Assembly: GCA_032718475.1 (NCBI GenBank) | Contig: JAUCBJ010000109.1 | Coordinates: 17,592 to 81,591 of the forward strand | Source of the DNA: Nemertoderma westbladi | Lineage: Eukaryota; Xenacoelomorpha; Nemertodermatida; Nemertodermatidae | DNA length: 64,000 bases | Direction of reading: 5' to 3' | Part shown: piece by piece, positions 13,871-28,200 of the stretch | Numbering within the stretch: position 1 is the stretch's first letter | Layout: every line of letters begins with the position of its first letter | Made by a program: the position numbers and the translations under genes | The notes under the pieces: model-generated | The model's database searches: none | Told to the model about the DNA's origin: nothing | What the model saw: the letters and a program-made list of their open reading frames with translations, nothing else

Positions 13871-16800
13871 TGTGGTGACTTACCTTACTACAATGTGGTG
13901 ACTTACCTTACTACAGTAGTACTCCATCAACAGCTATGTAGATGTGGTGGCTTACCTTACTACAGTTGTAGTACTCCATCAACAGCTATGTAGATGTGGT
14001 GGCTTACCTTACTACAGTTAGTAGTACTTCCATCAACAGCTATGTAGATGTGGTGGTTTAACTTACTACAGTAGTACTCCATCAACAGCTATGTAGATGC
14101 GGTGGCTTACCTTACCACAGTAGTACTCCATCAACAGCTATGTAGATGTGGTGACTTACCTTACTACAGTAGTACTCCATCAACAGCTATGTAGATGTGG
14201 TGACTTACCTTACTACAGTAGTACTCCATCAACAGCTAGGTAGATGTGGTGGCTTACCTTACTACAGTTAGTAGTACTTCCATCAACAGCTATGTAGATG
14301 TAGTGGTTTAACTTACTACAGTAGTACTCCATCAACAGCTATGTAGATGCGGTGGCTTACCTTACCACAGTAGTACTCCATCAACAGCTATGTAGATGTG
14401 GTGACTTACCTTACTACAGTAGTACTCCATCAACAGCTATGTAGATGTGGTGACTTACCTTACTACAGTAGTACTCCATCAACAGCTATGTAGATGTGGT
14501 GACTTACCTTACTACAGTAGTACTCCATCAACAGCTATGTAAATGTGGTGATTTACCTTACTACAGTAGTACTCCATCACCAGCTATGTAGACGTGGTGG
14601 TTTACCTTACTACAGTAGTACTCCATCAACAGCTATGTATAGATATGGTGACTTGCCTTACTACAGTAGTACTCCATCTACAGCTATATGTAGATGTGGT
14701 GGTTTACCTTACTACAGTAGTACTCCATCACCAGCTATGTAGACGTGGTGGTTTACCTTACTACAGTAGTACTCCATCAACAGCTATGTATAGATGTGGT
14801 GACTTGCCTTACTACAGTAGTACTCCATCTACAGCTATGTAGATGTGGTGGTTTACCTTACTACAGTAGTACTCCATCAACAGCTATGTATAGATGTGGT
14901 GACTTGCCTTACTACAGTAGTACTCCATCTACAGCTATGTAGATGTGGTGGTTTACCTTACTACAGTTAGTAGTACTCCACCTACAGCTATATGTAGATG
15001 TGGTGGCTTATCTTACTACAGTAGTACTCCATCAACAGCTATGTAGATGTGGTGGTTTACCTTACTACAGTAGTACTCCATCTACAGCTATATGTAGATG
15101 TGGTGGTTTACCTTACTACAGTAGTACTCCATCAACAGCTATGTAGATGTGGTGACTTACCTTACTACAGTAGTACTCCATCAACAGCTATGTAGATGTG
15201 GTGGCTTACCTTACTACAGTAGTACTCCATCAACAGCTATGTAGATGTAGTGACTTACCTTACTACAGTAGTACTCCATCAACAGCTATGTAGATGTGGT
15301 GGTTTACCTTACTACAGTAGTACTCCATCAACAGCTATGTAGATGTGGTGGTTTACCTTACTACAGTAGTACTCCATCAACAGCATGTAGATGTGGTGAC
15401 TTACCTTACTACAATGTGGTGGCTTACCTTACTACAGTAGTACTCCATCTACAGCTATGTAGATGTGGTGGTTTACCTTACTACAGTTAGTAGTACTCCA
15501 TCTACAGCTATATGTAGATGTGGTGGTTTACCCTACTACAGTAGTACTCCATCAACAGCTATGTAGATGTGGTGACTTACCTTACTACAGTAGTACTCCA
15601 TCAACAGCTATGTAGATGTAGTGGTTTACCTTACTACAGTAGTACTCCATCTACAGCTATATGTAGATGTGGTGACTTACCTTACTACAGTAGTACTCCA
15701 TCAACAGCTATGTAGATGTGGTGACTTACCTTACTACAGTAGTACTCCATCAACAGCTATGTAGATGTGGTGACTTACCTCACTACAGTAGTACTCCATC
15801 AACAGCTATGTAGATGTGGTGGTTTACCTTACTACAGTAGTACTCCATCAACAGCTATGTAGATGTGGTGGTTTACCTTACTACAGTAGTACTCCATCAA
15901 CAGCATGTAGATGTGGTGACTTACCTTACTACAATGTGGTGGCTTACCTTACTACAGTAGTACTCCATCAACAGCTATGTAGATGTGGTGGTTTAACTTA
16001 CTACAGTAGTACTCCATCAACAGCTATGTAGATGTGGTGACTTACCTTACTACAATGTGGTGACTTACCTTACTACAGTAGTACTCCATCAACAGCTATG
16101 TAGATGTGGTGGCTTACCTTACTACAGTTGTAGTACTCCATCAACAGCTATGTAGATGTGGTGGCTTACCTTACTACAGTTAGTAGTACTTCCATCAACA
16201 GCTATGTAGATGTGGTTGTTTAACTTACTACAGTAGTACTCCATCAACAGCTATGTAGATGCGGTGGCTTACCTTACCACAGTAGTACTCCATCAACAGC
16301 TATGTAGATGTGGTGACTTACCTTACTACAGTAGTACTCCATCAACAGCTATGTAGATGTGGTGACGTACCTTACTACAGTAGTACTCCATCAACAGCTA
16401 TGTAAATGTGGTGATTTACCTTACTACAGTAGTACTCCATCAACAGCTATGTAGATGTGGTGACTTACCTTACTACAGTAGTACTCCATCAACAGCTATG
16501 TAGATGTGGTGGCTTACCTTACTACAGTTAGTAGTACTTCCATCAACAGCTATGTAGATGTGGTGGTTTAACTTACTACAGTAGTACTCCATCAACAGCT
16601 ATGTAGATGCGGTGGCTTACCTTACCACAGTAGTACTCCATCAACAGCTATGTAGATGTGGTGACTTACCTTACTACAGTAGTACTCCATCAACAGCTAT
16701 GTAGATGTGGTGACTTACCTTACTACAGTAGTACTCCATCAACAGCTATGTAAATGTGGTGATTTACCTTACTACAGTAGTACTCCATCAACAGCTATGT

Positions 16801-19091
16801 AGATGTGGTGACTTACCTTACTATAGTAGTACTCCAACAACAGCTATGTAGATGCGGTGGCTTACCTTACCACAGTAGTACTCCATCAACAGCTATGTAG
16901 ATGTGGTGGCTTACCTTACTACAGTAGTACTCCATCAACAGCTATGTAGATGTGGTGGCTTACCTAACTACAGTAGTACTCCATCAACAGCTATGTACTT
17001 ATGTAGATGTCGTGGCTTACCTTACTACAGTAGTACTCCATCAACAGCTATGTAGATGTTGTGACTTACCTTACTACAGTAGTACTCCATCTAACAGCTA
17101 TGTAGATGTGGTGGCTTACCTTACTACAGTAGTACTCCATCACCAGCTATGTAGATGTGGTGACTTACCTTACTACAGTAGTACTCCATCAACAGCTATG
17201 TAGATGTGGTGGCTTACCTTACTACAGTAGTACTCCATCAACAGCTATGTAGATGTGGTGACTTACCTTACTACAGTAGTACTCCATCTACAGCTATGTA
17301 GATGTGGTGGTTTACCTTACTACAGTTAGTAGTACTCCATCTACAGCTATATGTAGATGTGGTGGTTTACCCTACTACAGTAGTACTCCATCAACAGCTA
17401 TGTAGATGTGGTGACTTACCTTACTACAGTAGTACTCCATCAACAGCTATGTAGATGTAGTGGTTTACCTTACTACAGTAGTACTCCATCTACAGCTATA
17501 TGTAGATGTGGTGACTTACCTTACTACAGTAGTACTCCATCAACAGCTATGTAGATGTGGTGACTTACCTTACTACAGTAGTACTCCATCAACAGCTATG
17601 TAGATGTGGTGACTTACCTTACTACAGTAGTACTCCATCAACAGCTATGTAGATGTGGTGACTTACCTCACTACAGTAGTACTCCATCAACAGCTATGTA
17701 GATATGGTGGTTTACCTTACTACAGTAGTACTCCATCAACAGCTATGTAGATGTGGTGGTTTACCTTACTACAGTAGTACTCCATCAACAGCATGTAGAT
17801 GTGGTGACTTACCTTACTACAATGTGGTGGCTTACCTTACTACAGTAGTACTCCATCAACAGCTATGTAGATGTGGTGGTTTAACTTACTACAGTAGTAC
17901 TCCATCAACAGCTATGTAGATGTGGTGACTTACCTTACTACAATGTGGTGACTTACCTTACTACAGTAGTACTCCATCAACAGCTATGTAGATGTGGTGG
18001 CTTACCTTACTACAGTTGTAGTACTCCATCAACAGCTATGTAGATGTGGTGGCTTACCTTACTACAGTTAGTAGTACTTCCATCAACAGCTATGTAGATG
18101 TGGTGGTTTAACTTACTACAGTAGTACTCCATCAACAGCTATGTAGATGCGGTGGCTTACCTTACCACAGTAGTACTCCATCAACAGCTATGTAGATGTG
18201 GTGACTTACCTTACTACAGTAGTACTCCATCAACAGCTATGTAGATGTGGTGACTTACCTTACTACAGTAGTACTCCATCAACAGCTATGTAAATGTGGT
18301 GATTTACCTTACTACAGTAGTACTCCATCAACAGCTATGTAGATGTGGTGACTTACCTTACTACAGTAGTACTCCATCAACAGCTATGTAGATGTGGTGG
18401 CTTACCTTACTACAGTTAGTAGTACTTCCATCAACAGCTATGTAGATGTGGTGGTTTAACTTACTACAGTAGTACTCCATCAACAGCTATGTAGATGCGG
18501 TGGCTTACCTTACCACAGTAGTACTCCATCAACAGCTATGTAGATGTGGTGACTTACCTTACTACAGTAGTACTCCATCAACAGCTATGTAGATGTGGTG
18601 ACTTACCTTACTACAGTAGTACTCCATCAACAGCTATGTAAATGTGGTGATTTACCTTACTACAGTAGTACTCCATCAACAGCTATGTAGATGTGGTGAC
18701 TTACCTTACTATAGTAGTACTCCAACAACAGCTATGTCGATGCGGTGGCTTACCTTACCACAGTAGTACTCCATCAACAGCTATGTAGATGTGGTGGCTT
18801 ACCTTACTACAGTAGTACTCCATCAACAGCTATGTAGATGTGGTGGCTTACCTAACTACAGTAGTACTCCATCAACAGCTATGTACTTATGTAGATATCG
18901 TGGCTTACCTTACTACAGTAGTACTCCATCAACAGCTATGTAGATGTTGTGACTTACCTTACTACAGTAGTACTCCATCTAACAGCTATGTAGATGTGGT
19001 GGCTTACCTTACTACAGTAGTACTCCATCACCAGCTATGTAGACGTGGTGGCTTACCTTACTACAGTAGTACTCCATCAACAGCTATGTAG
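12432..19091. repeat. higher-order duplications, offsets 2,162 and 1,888 bp
   Basis: The variant order at 12432-13870 repeats at 14594-16031 (offset 2,162). The block containing 15816 and 16952 repeats at 17704 and 18840 (offset 1,888). This zone is marked by monomers with TTAACTTAC, by TTACCACAG and by the odd 'TGTACTTATGTAG' junction monomer. Confidence 0.8.
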
Positions 19092-19619
19092 ATGTGGTGG
19101 TTTACCTTAATACAGTAGTACTCCATCACCAACTATGTAGATGTGGTGACTTACCTTACTACAGTAGTACTCCATCAACAGCTATGTAGATGTGGTGGTT
19201 TACCTTACTACAGTAGTACTCCATCACCAACTATGTAGATGTGGTGACTTACCTTACTACAGTAGCACTCCATCAACAGCTATGTAGATGTGGTGACTTA
19301 CCTTACTACAGTAGTACTCCATCTACAGCTATATGTAGATGTGGTGGTTTACCTTACTACAGTAGTACTCCATCAACAGCTATGTAGATGTGGTGACTTA
19401 CCTTACTACAGTAGTAGATGTGGTGGTTTACCTTACCACAGTAGTACTCCATCAACAGCTATGTAGGTAGATGTGGTGACTTATCTTACTACAGTAGTAC
19501 TCCATCAACAGCTATGTAGATGTGGTGGCTTACCTTACTACAGTAGTACTCCATCAACAGCTATGTAGATGTGGTGACTTACCTTACTACAGTAGTACTC
19601 CATCAACAGCTATGTAGAT

Positions 19620-22600
19620 GTGGTGGCTTACCTTACTACAGTAGTACTCCATCAACACCTATGTACTTATGTAGATGTGGTGGCTTACCTTACTACAGTA
19701 GTACTCCATCAACAGCTATGTAGATGTGGTGATTTACCTTACTACAGTAGTAATCCATCTAACAGCTATATAGATGTGGTGGCTTACCTTACTACAGTAG
19801 TACTCCATCACCAACTATGTAGATGTGGTGATTTACCTTACTACAGTAGTACTCCATCAACAGCTATGTAGATGTGGTGGCTTACCTTACTACAGTAGTA
19901 CTCCATCAACAGCTATGTAGATGTGGTGGTTTACATTACTACAGTAGTACTCCATCAACAGCTATGTAGATGTGGTGACTTACCTTACTACAGTAGTACT
20001 CCATCAACAGCTATGTAGATGTGGTGACTTACCTTACTACAGTAGTACTCTATCAACAGCTATGTAGATGTGGTGGCTTACCTTACTACAGTAGTACTCC
20101 ATCAACAACTATGTACTTATGTAGATGTGGTGGCTTACCTTACTACAGTAGTACTCCATCAACAGCTATGTAGATGTGGTGATTTACCTTACTACAGTAG
20201 TACTCCATCTAACAGCTCTATAGATGTGGTGGCTTACCTTACTACAGTAGTACTCCATCACCAACTATGTAGACGTGGTGGCTTACCTTACTACAGTAGT
20301 ACTCCATCAACAGCTATGTAGATGTGGTGGCTTACCTTACTACAGTAGTACTCCATCAACAGCTATGTAGATGTGGTGGTTTACATTACTACAGTAGTAC
20401 TCCATCAACAGCTATGTAGATGTGGTGGTTTACCTGACTACAGTAGTACTCCATCACCAGCTATGTAGACGTGGTGGTTTACCTTACTACAGTAGTACTC
20501 CATCAACAGCTATGTATAGATGTGGTGACTTGCCTTACTACAGTAGTACTCCATCTACAGCTATATGTAGATGTGGTGGTTTACCTTACTACAGTTAGTA
20601 GTACTCCACCTACAGCTATATGTAGATGTGGTGGCTTATCTTATTACAGTAGTACTCCATCAACAGCTATGTAGATGTGGTGGTTTACCTTACTACAGTA
20701 GTACTCCATCTACAGCTATATGTAGATGTGGTGGTTTACCTTACTACAGTAGTACTCCATCAACAGCTATGTAGATGTGGTGACTTACCTTACTACAGTA
20801 GTACTCCATCAACAGCTATGTAGATGTGGTGGCTTACCTTACTACAGTAGTACTCCATCAACAGCTATGTAGATGTGGTGACTTACCTTACTACAGTAGT
20901 ACTCCATCAACAGCTATGTAGATGTGGTGGTTTACCTTACTACAGTAGTACTCCATCAACAGCTATGTAGATGTGGTGGTTTACCTTACTACAGTAGTAC
21001 TCCATCAACAGCTATGTAGATGTGGTGGTTTACCTTACTACAGTAGTACTCCATCAACAGCTATGTAGATGTGGTGGTTTACCTTACTACAGTAGTACTC
21101 CATCTACAGCTATGTAGATGTGGTGACTTACCTTACTACAGTAGTACTCCATCAACAGCTATGTAGATGTGGTGGTTTACCTTACTACAGTAGTACTCCA
21201 TCAACAGCTATGTAGATGTGGTGGTTTACCTTACTACAGTAGTACTCCATCAACAGCTATGTAGATGTGGTGGTTTACCTGACTACAGTAGTACTCCATC
21301 ACCAGCTATGTAGACGTGGTGGTTTACCTTACTACAGTAGTACGCCATCAACAGCTATGTATAGATATGGTGACTTGCCTTACTACAGTAGTACTCCATC
21401 TACAGCTATATGTAGATGTGGTGGTTTACCTTACTACAGTAGTACTCCATCACCAGCTATGTAGACGTGGTGGTTTACCTTACTACAGTAGTACTCCATC
21501 AACAGCTATGTATAGATATGGTGACTTGCCTTACTACAGTAGTACTCCATCTACAGCTATATGTAGATGTGGTGGTTTACCTTACTACAGTAGTACTCCA
21601 TCACCAGCTATGTAGACGTGGTGGTTTACCTTACTACAGTAGTACTCCATCAACAGCTATGTATAGATGTGGTGACTTGCCTTACTACAGTAGTACTCCA
21701 TCTACAGCTATGTAGATGTGGTGGTTTACCTTACTACAGTAGTACTCCATCAACAGCTATGTATAGATGTGGTGACTTGCCTTACTACAGTAGTACTCCA
21801 TCTACAGCTATGTAGATGTGGTGGTTTACCTTACTACAGTTAGTAGTACTCCACCTACAGCTATATGTAGATGTGGTGGCTTATCTTACTACAGTAGTAC
21901 TCCATAAACAGCTATGTAGATGTGGTGGTTTACCTTACTACAGTAGTACTCCATCTACAGCTATATGTAGATGTGGTGGTTTACCTTACTACAGTAGTAC
22001 TCCATCAACAGCTATGTAGATGTGGTGACTTACCTTACTACAGTAGTACTCCATCAACAGCTATGTAGATGTGGTGGCTTACCTTACTACAGTAGTACTC
22101 CATCAACAGCTATGTAGATGTGGTGACTTACCTTACTACAGTAGTACTCCATCAACAGCTATGTAGATGTGGTGGTTTACCTTACTACAGTAGTAGATGT
22201 GGTGGTTTACCTTACCACAGTAGTACTCCATCAACAGCTATGTAGGTAGATGTGGTGACTTATCTTACTACAGTAGTACTCCATCAACAGCTATGTAGAT
22301 GTGGTGGCTTACCTTACTACAGTAGTACTCCATCAACAGCTATGTAGATGTGGTGACTTACCTTACTACAGTAGTACTCCATCAACAGCTATGTAGATGT
22401 GGTGGCTTACCTTACTACAGTAGTACTCCATCAACACCTATGTACTTATGTAGATGTGGTGGCTTACCTTACTACAGTAGTACTCCATCAACAGCTATGT
22501 AGATGTGGTGATTTACCTTACTACAGTAGTAATCCATCTAACAGCTATATAGATGTGGTGGCTTACCTTACTACAGTAGTACTCCATCACCAACTATGTA

Positions 22601-24950
22601 GATGTGGTGGTTTACCTTACTACAGTAGTACTCCATCAACAGCTATGTAGATGTGGTGGCTTACCTTACTACAGTAGTACTCCATCAACAGCTATGTAGA
22701 TGTGGTGGTTTACATTACTACAGTAGTACTCCATCAACAGCTATGTAGATGTGGTGACTTACCTTACTACAGTAGTACTCCATCAACAGCTATGTAGATG
22801 TGGTGACTTACCTTACTACAGTAGTACTCTATCAACAGCTATGTAGATGTGGTGGCTTACCTTACTACAGTAGTACTCCATCAACAACTATGTACTTATG
22901 TAGATGTGGTGGCTTACCTTACTACAGTAGTACTCCATCAACAGCTATGTAGATGTGGTGATTTACCTTACTACAGTAGTACTCCATCTAACAGCTCTAT
23001 AGATGTGGTGGCTTACCTTACTACAGTAGTACTCCATCACCAACTATGTAGACGTGGTGGCTTACCTTACTACAGTAGTACTCCATCAACAGCTATGTAG
23101 ATGTGGTGGCTTACCTTACTACAGTAGTACTCCATCAACAGCTATGTAGATGTGGTGGTTTACATTACTACAGTAGTACTCCATCAACAGCTATGTAGAT
23201 GTGGTGGTTTACCTGACTACAGTAGTACTCCATCACCAGCTATGTAGACGTGGTGGTTTACCTTACTACAGTAGTACTCCATCAACAGCTATGTATAGAT
23301 GTGGTGACTTGCCTTACTACAGTAGTACTCCATCTACAGCTATATGTAGATGTGGTGGTTTACCTTACTACAGTTAGTAGTACTCCACCTACAGCTATAT
23401 GTAGATGTGGTGGCTTATCTTACTACAGTAGTACTCCATCAACAGCTATGTAGATGTGGTGGTTTACCTTACTACAGTAGTACTCCATCTACAGCTATAT
23501 GTAGATGTGGTGGTTTACCTTACTACAGTAGTACTCCATCAACAGCTATGTAGATGTGGTGACTTACCTTACTACAGTAGTACTCCATCAACAGCTATGT
23601 AGATGTGGTGGCTTACCTTACTACAGTAGTACTCCATCAACAGCTATGTAGATGTGGTGACTTACCTTACTACAGTAGTACTCCATCAACAGCTATGTAG
23701 ATGTGGTGGTTTACCTTACTACAGTAGTACTCCATCAACAGCTATGTAGATGTGGTGGTTTACCTTACTACAGTAGTACTCCATCAACAGCTATGTAGAT
23801 GTGGTGGTTTACCTTACTACAGTAGTACTCCATCAACAGCTATGTAGATGTGGTGGTTTACCTTACTACAGTAGTACTCCATCTACAGCTATGTAGATGT
23901 GGTGACTTACCTTACTACAGTAGTACTCCATCAACAGCTATGTAGATGTGGTGGTTTACCTTACTACAGTAGTACTCCATCAACAGCTATGTAGATGTGG
24001 TGGTTTACCTTACTACAGTAGTACTCCATCAACAGCTATGTAGATGTGGTGGTTTACCTGACTACAGTAGTACTCCATCACCAGCTATGTAGACGTGGTG
24101 GTTTACCTTACTACAGTAGTACGCCATCAACAGCTATGTATAGATATGGTGACTTGCCTTACTACAGTAGTACTCCATCTACAGCTATATTTAGATGTGG
24201 TGGTTTACCTTACTACAGTAGTACTCCATCACCAGCTATGTAGACGTGGTGGTTTACCTTACTACAGTAGTACTCCATCAACAGCTATGTATAGATATGG
24301 TGACTTGCCTTACTACAGTAGTACTCCATCTACAGCTATATGTAGATGTGGTGGTTTACCTTACTACAGTAGTACTCCATCACCAGCTATGTAGACGTGG
24401 TGGTTTACCTTACTACAGTAGTACTCCATCAACAGCTATGTATAGATGTGGTGACTTGCCTTACTACAGTAGTACTCCATCTACAGCTATGTAGATGTGG
24501 TGGTTTACCTTACTACAGTAGTACTCCATCAACAGCTATGTATAGATGTGGTGACTTGCCTTACTACAGTAGTACTCCATCTACAGCTATGTAGATGTGG
24601 TGGTTTACCTTACTACAGTTAGTAGTACTCCACCTACAGCTATATGTAGATGTGGTGGCTTATCTTACTACAGTAGTACTCCATAAACAGCTATGTAGAT
24701 GTGGTGGTTTACCTTACTACAGTAGTACTCCATCTACAGCTATATGTAGATGTGGTGGTTTACCTTACTACAGTAGTACTCCATCAACAGCTATGTAGAT
24801 GTGGTGACTTACCTTACTACAGTAGTACTCCATCAACAGCTATGTAGATGTGGTGGCTTACCTTACTACAGTAGTACTCCATCAACAGCTATGTAGATGT
24901 GGTGACTTACCTTACTACAGTAGTACTCCATCAACAGCTATGTAGATGTG
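19620..24950. repeat. higher-order duplication, offset 2,779 bp
   Basis: Patterns at 19620, 20070, 20471, 21267, 21467 and 21816 recur at 22399, 22849, 23250, 24046, 24246 and 24595. The start of the array (7500-8700) also matches 19.7-20.9 kb and 22.5-23.7 kb, so the same block is present at least three times. Confidence 0.85.
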
Positions 24951-25290
24951 GTGGTTTACCTTACTACAGTAGTACTCCATCAACAGCTATGTAGATGTGG
25001 TGGTTTACCTTACTACAGTAGTACTCCATCAACAGCTATGTAGATGTGGTGGTTTACCTTACTACAGTAGTACTCCATCAACAGCTATGTAGATGTGGTG
25101 GTTTACCTTACTACAGTAGTACTCCATCTACAGCTATGTAGATGTGGTGACTTACCTTACTACAGTAGTACTCCATCAACAGCTATGTAGATGTGGTGGT
25201 TTACCTTACTACAGTAGTACTCCATCAACAGCTATGTAGATGTGGTGACTTACCTTACTACAGTAGTACTCCATCAACAGCTATGTAGAT

Positions 25291-28200
25291 GTGGTGGTTT
25301 ACCTTACTACAGTAGTACTCCATCTACAGCTATATGTAGATGTGGTGGCTTACCTTACTACAGTAGTACTCCATCAACAGCTATGTAGATGTGGTGGCTT
25401 ACCTTACTACAGTAGTACTCCATCTACAGCTATATGTAGATGTGGCGGATTACCTTGCTACAGTAGTACTCCATCTACAGCTATATGTAGATGTGGTGGT
25501 TTACCTTACTACAGTAGTACTCCATCTACAGCTATATGTAGATGTGGTGGTTTACCTTACTACAGTAGTACTCCATCTACAGCTATATGTAGATGTGGTG
25601 GTTTACCTTACTACAGTAGTACTCCATCAACAGCTATGTAGATGTGGTGACTTGACTTACTACAGTATTACTCTATCTACAGCTATATGTAGATGTGGTG
25701 GTTTACCCTACTACAGTAGTACTCCATCAACAGCTATGTAGATGTGGTGACTTACCTTACTACAGTAGTACTCCATCAACAGCTATGTAGATGTGGTGAC
25801 TTACCTTACTACAGTAGTACTCCATCAACAGCTATGTAGATGTGGTGGTTTACCTTACTACAGTAGTACTCCATCAACAGCTATGTAGATGTGGTGGTTT
25901 ACCTTACTACAGTAGTACTCCATCTACAGCTATATGTAGATGTGGTGGTTTACCTTTCTACAGTAGTACTCCATCAACAGCTATGTAGATGTGGTGGTTT
26001 ACCTTACTACAGTAGTACTCCATCTACAGCTATATGTAGATGTGGTGGTTTACCTTACTACAGTAGTACTCCATCAACAGCTATGTAGATGTGGTGACTT
26101 GACTTACTACAGTAGTACTCCATCAACAGCTATGTAGATGTGGTGGTTTACCTTACTACAGTAGTACTCCATCTACAGCTATATGTAGATGTGGTGGTTT
26201 ACCTTACTACAGTAGTACTCCATCAACAGCTAGTAGATGTGGTGACTTGACTTACTACAGTAGTACTCCATCAACAGCTATATGTAGATGTGGTGGTTTA
26301 CCCTACTACAGTAGTACTCCATCAACAGCTATGTAGATGTGGTGACTTACCGTACTACAGTAGTACTCCATCAACAGCTATGTAGATGTGGTGCCTTACC
26401 TTACTACAGTAGTACTCCATCAACAGCTATGTAGATGTGGTGACTTACCTTACTACAGTAGTACTCCATCACCAGCTATGTAGATGTTGTGACTTACCTT
26501 ACTACAGTAGTACTCCATCAACAGCTATGTAGATGTGGTGACTTACCTTACTACAGTAGTACTCCATCAACAGCTATGTAGATGTGGTGGTTTACCTTAC
26601 TACAGTAGTACTCCATCAACAGCTATGTAGATGTGGTGGTTTACCTTACTACAGTAGTACTCCATCACCAGCTATGTAGATGTGGTGACTTACCTTACTA
26701 CAGTAGTACTCCATCAACAGCTATGTAGATGTGGTGGTTTACCTTACTACAGTAGTACTCCATCAACAGCTATGTAGATGTGGTGGTTTACCTTACTACA
26801 GTAGTACTCCATCTACAGCTATGTAGATGTGGTGACTTACCTTACTACAGTAGTACTCCATCAACAGCTATGTAGATGTGGTGGTTTACCTTACTACAGT
26901 AGTACTCCATCAACAGCTATGTAGATGTGGTGGTTTACCTTACTACAGTAGTACTCCATCAACAGCTATGTAGATGTGGTGGTTTACCTTACTACAGTAG
27001 TACTCCATCTACAGCTATATGTAGATGTGGTGGTTTACCTTACTACAGTAGTACTCCATCAACAGCTATGTAGATGTGGTGACTTGACTTACTACAGTAT
27101 TACTCCATCTACAGCTATATGTAGATGTGGTGGTTTACCCTACTACAGTAGTACTCCATCAACAGCTATGTAGATGTGGTGGTTTACCTTACTACAGTAG
27201 TACTCCATCAACAGCTATGTAGATGTGGTGACTTACCTTACTACAGTAGTACTCCATCAACAGCTATGTAGATGTGGTGGTTTACCTTACTACAGTAGTA
27301 CTCCATCAACAGCTATGTAGATGTGGTGACTTACCTTACTACAGTAGTACTCCATCAACAGCTATGTAGATCTGGTGGTTTACCTTACTACAGTAGTACT
27401 CCATCAACAGCTATGTAGATGTGGTGGTTTACCTTACTACAGTAGTACTCCATCAACAGCTATGTAGATGTGGTGGTTTACCTTACTACAGTAGTACTCC
27501 ATCTACAGCTATATGTAGATGTGGTGGTTTACCTTACTACAGTAGTACTCCATCAACAGCTATGTAGATGTGGTGGTTTACCTTACTACAGTAGTACTCC
27601 ATCTACAGCTATATGTAGATGTGGTGGTTTACCTTACTACAGTAGTACTCCATCAACAGCTATGTAGATGTGGTGACTTGACTTACTACAGTAGTACTCC
27701 ATCAACAGCTATGTAGATGTAGTGGTTTACCTTACTACAGTAGTACTCCATCTACAGCTATATGTAGATGTGGTGGGTTACCTTACTACAGTAGTACTCC
27801 ATCTACAGCTATATGTAGATGTGGTGGTTTACCTTACTACAGTAGTACTCCATCAACAGCTATGTAGATGTGGTGACTTGACTTACTACAGTAGTACTCC
27901 ATCAACAGCTATGTAGATGTGGTGACTTACCTCACTACAGTAGTACTCCATCAACAGCTATGTAGATGTGGTGGTTTACCTTACTACAGTAGTACTCCAT
28001 CAACAGCTATGTAGATGTGGTGACTTACCTTACTACAGTAGTACTCCATCAACAGCTATGTAGATGTGGTGGTTTACCTTACTACAGTAGTACTCCATCT
28101 ACAGCTATATGTAGATGTGGTGGCTTACCTTACTACAGTAGTACTCCATCAACAGCTATGTAGATGTGGTGGCTTACCTTACTACAGTAGTACTCCATCT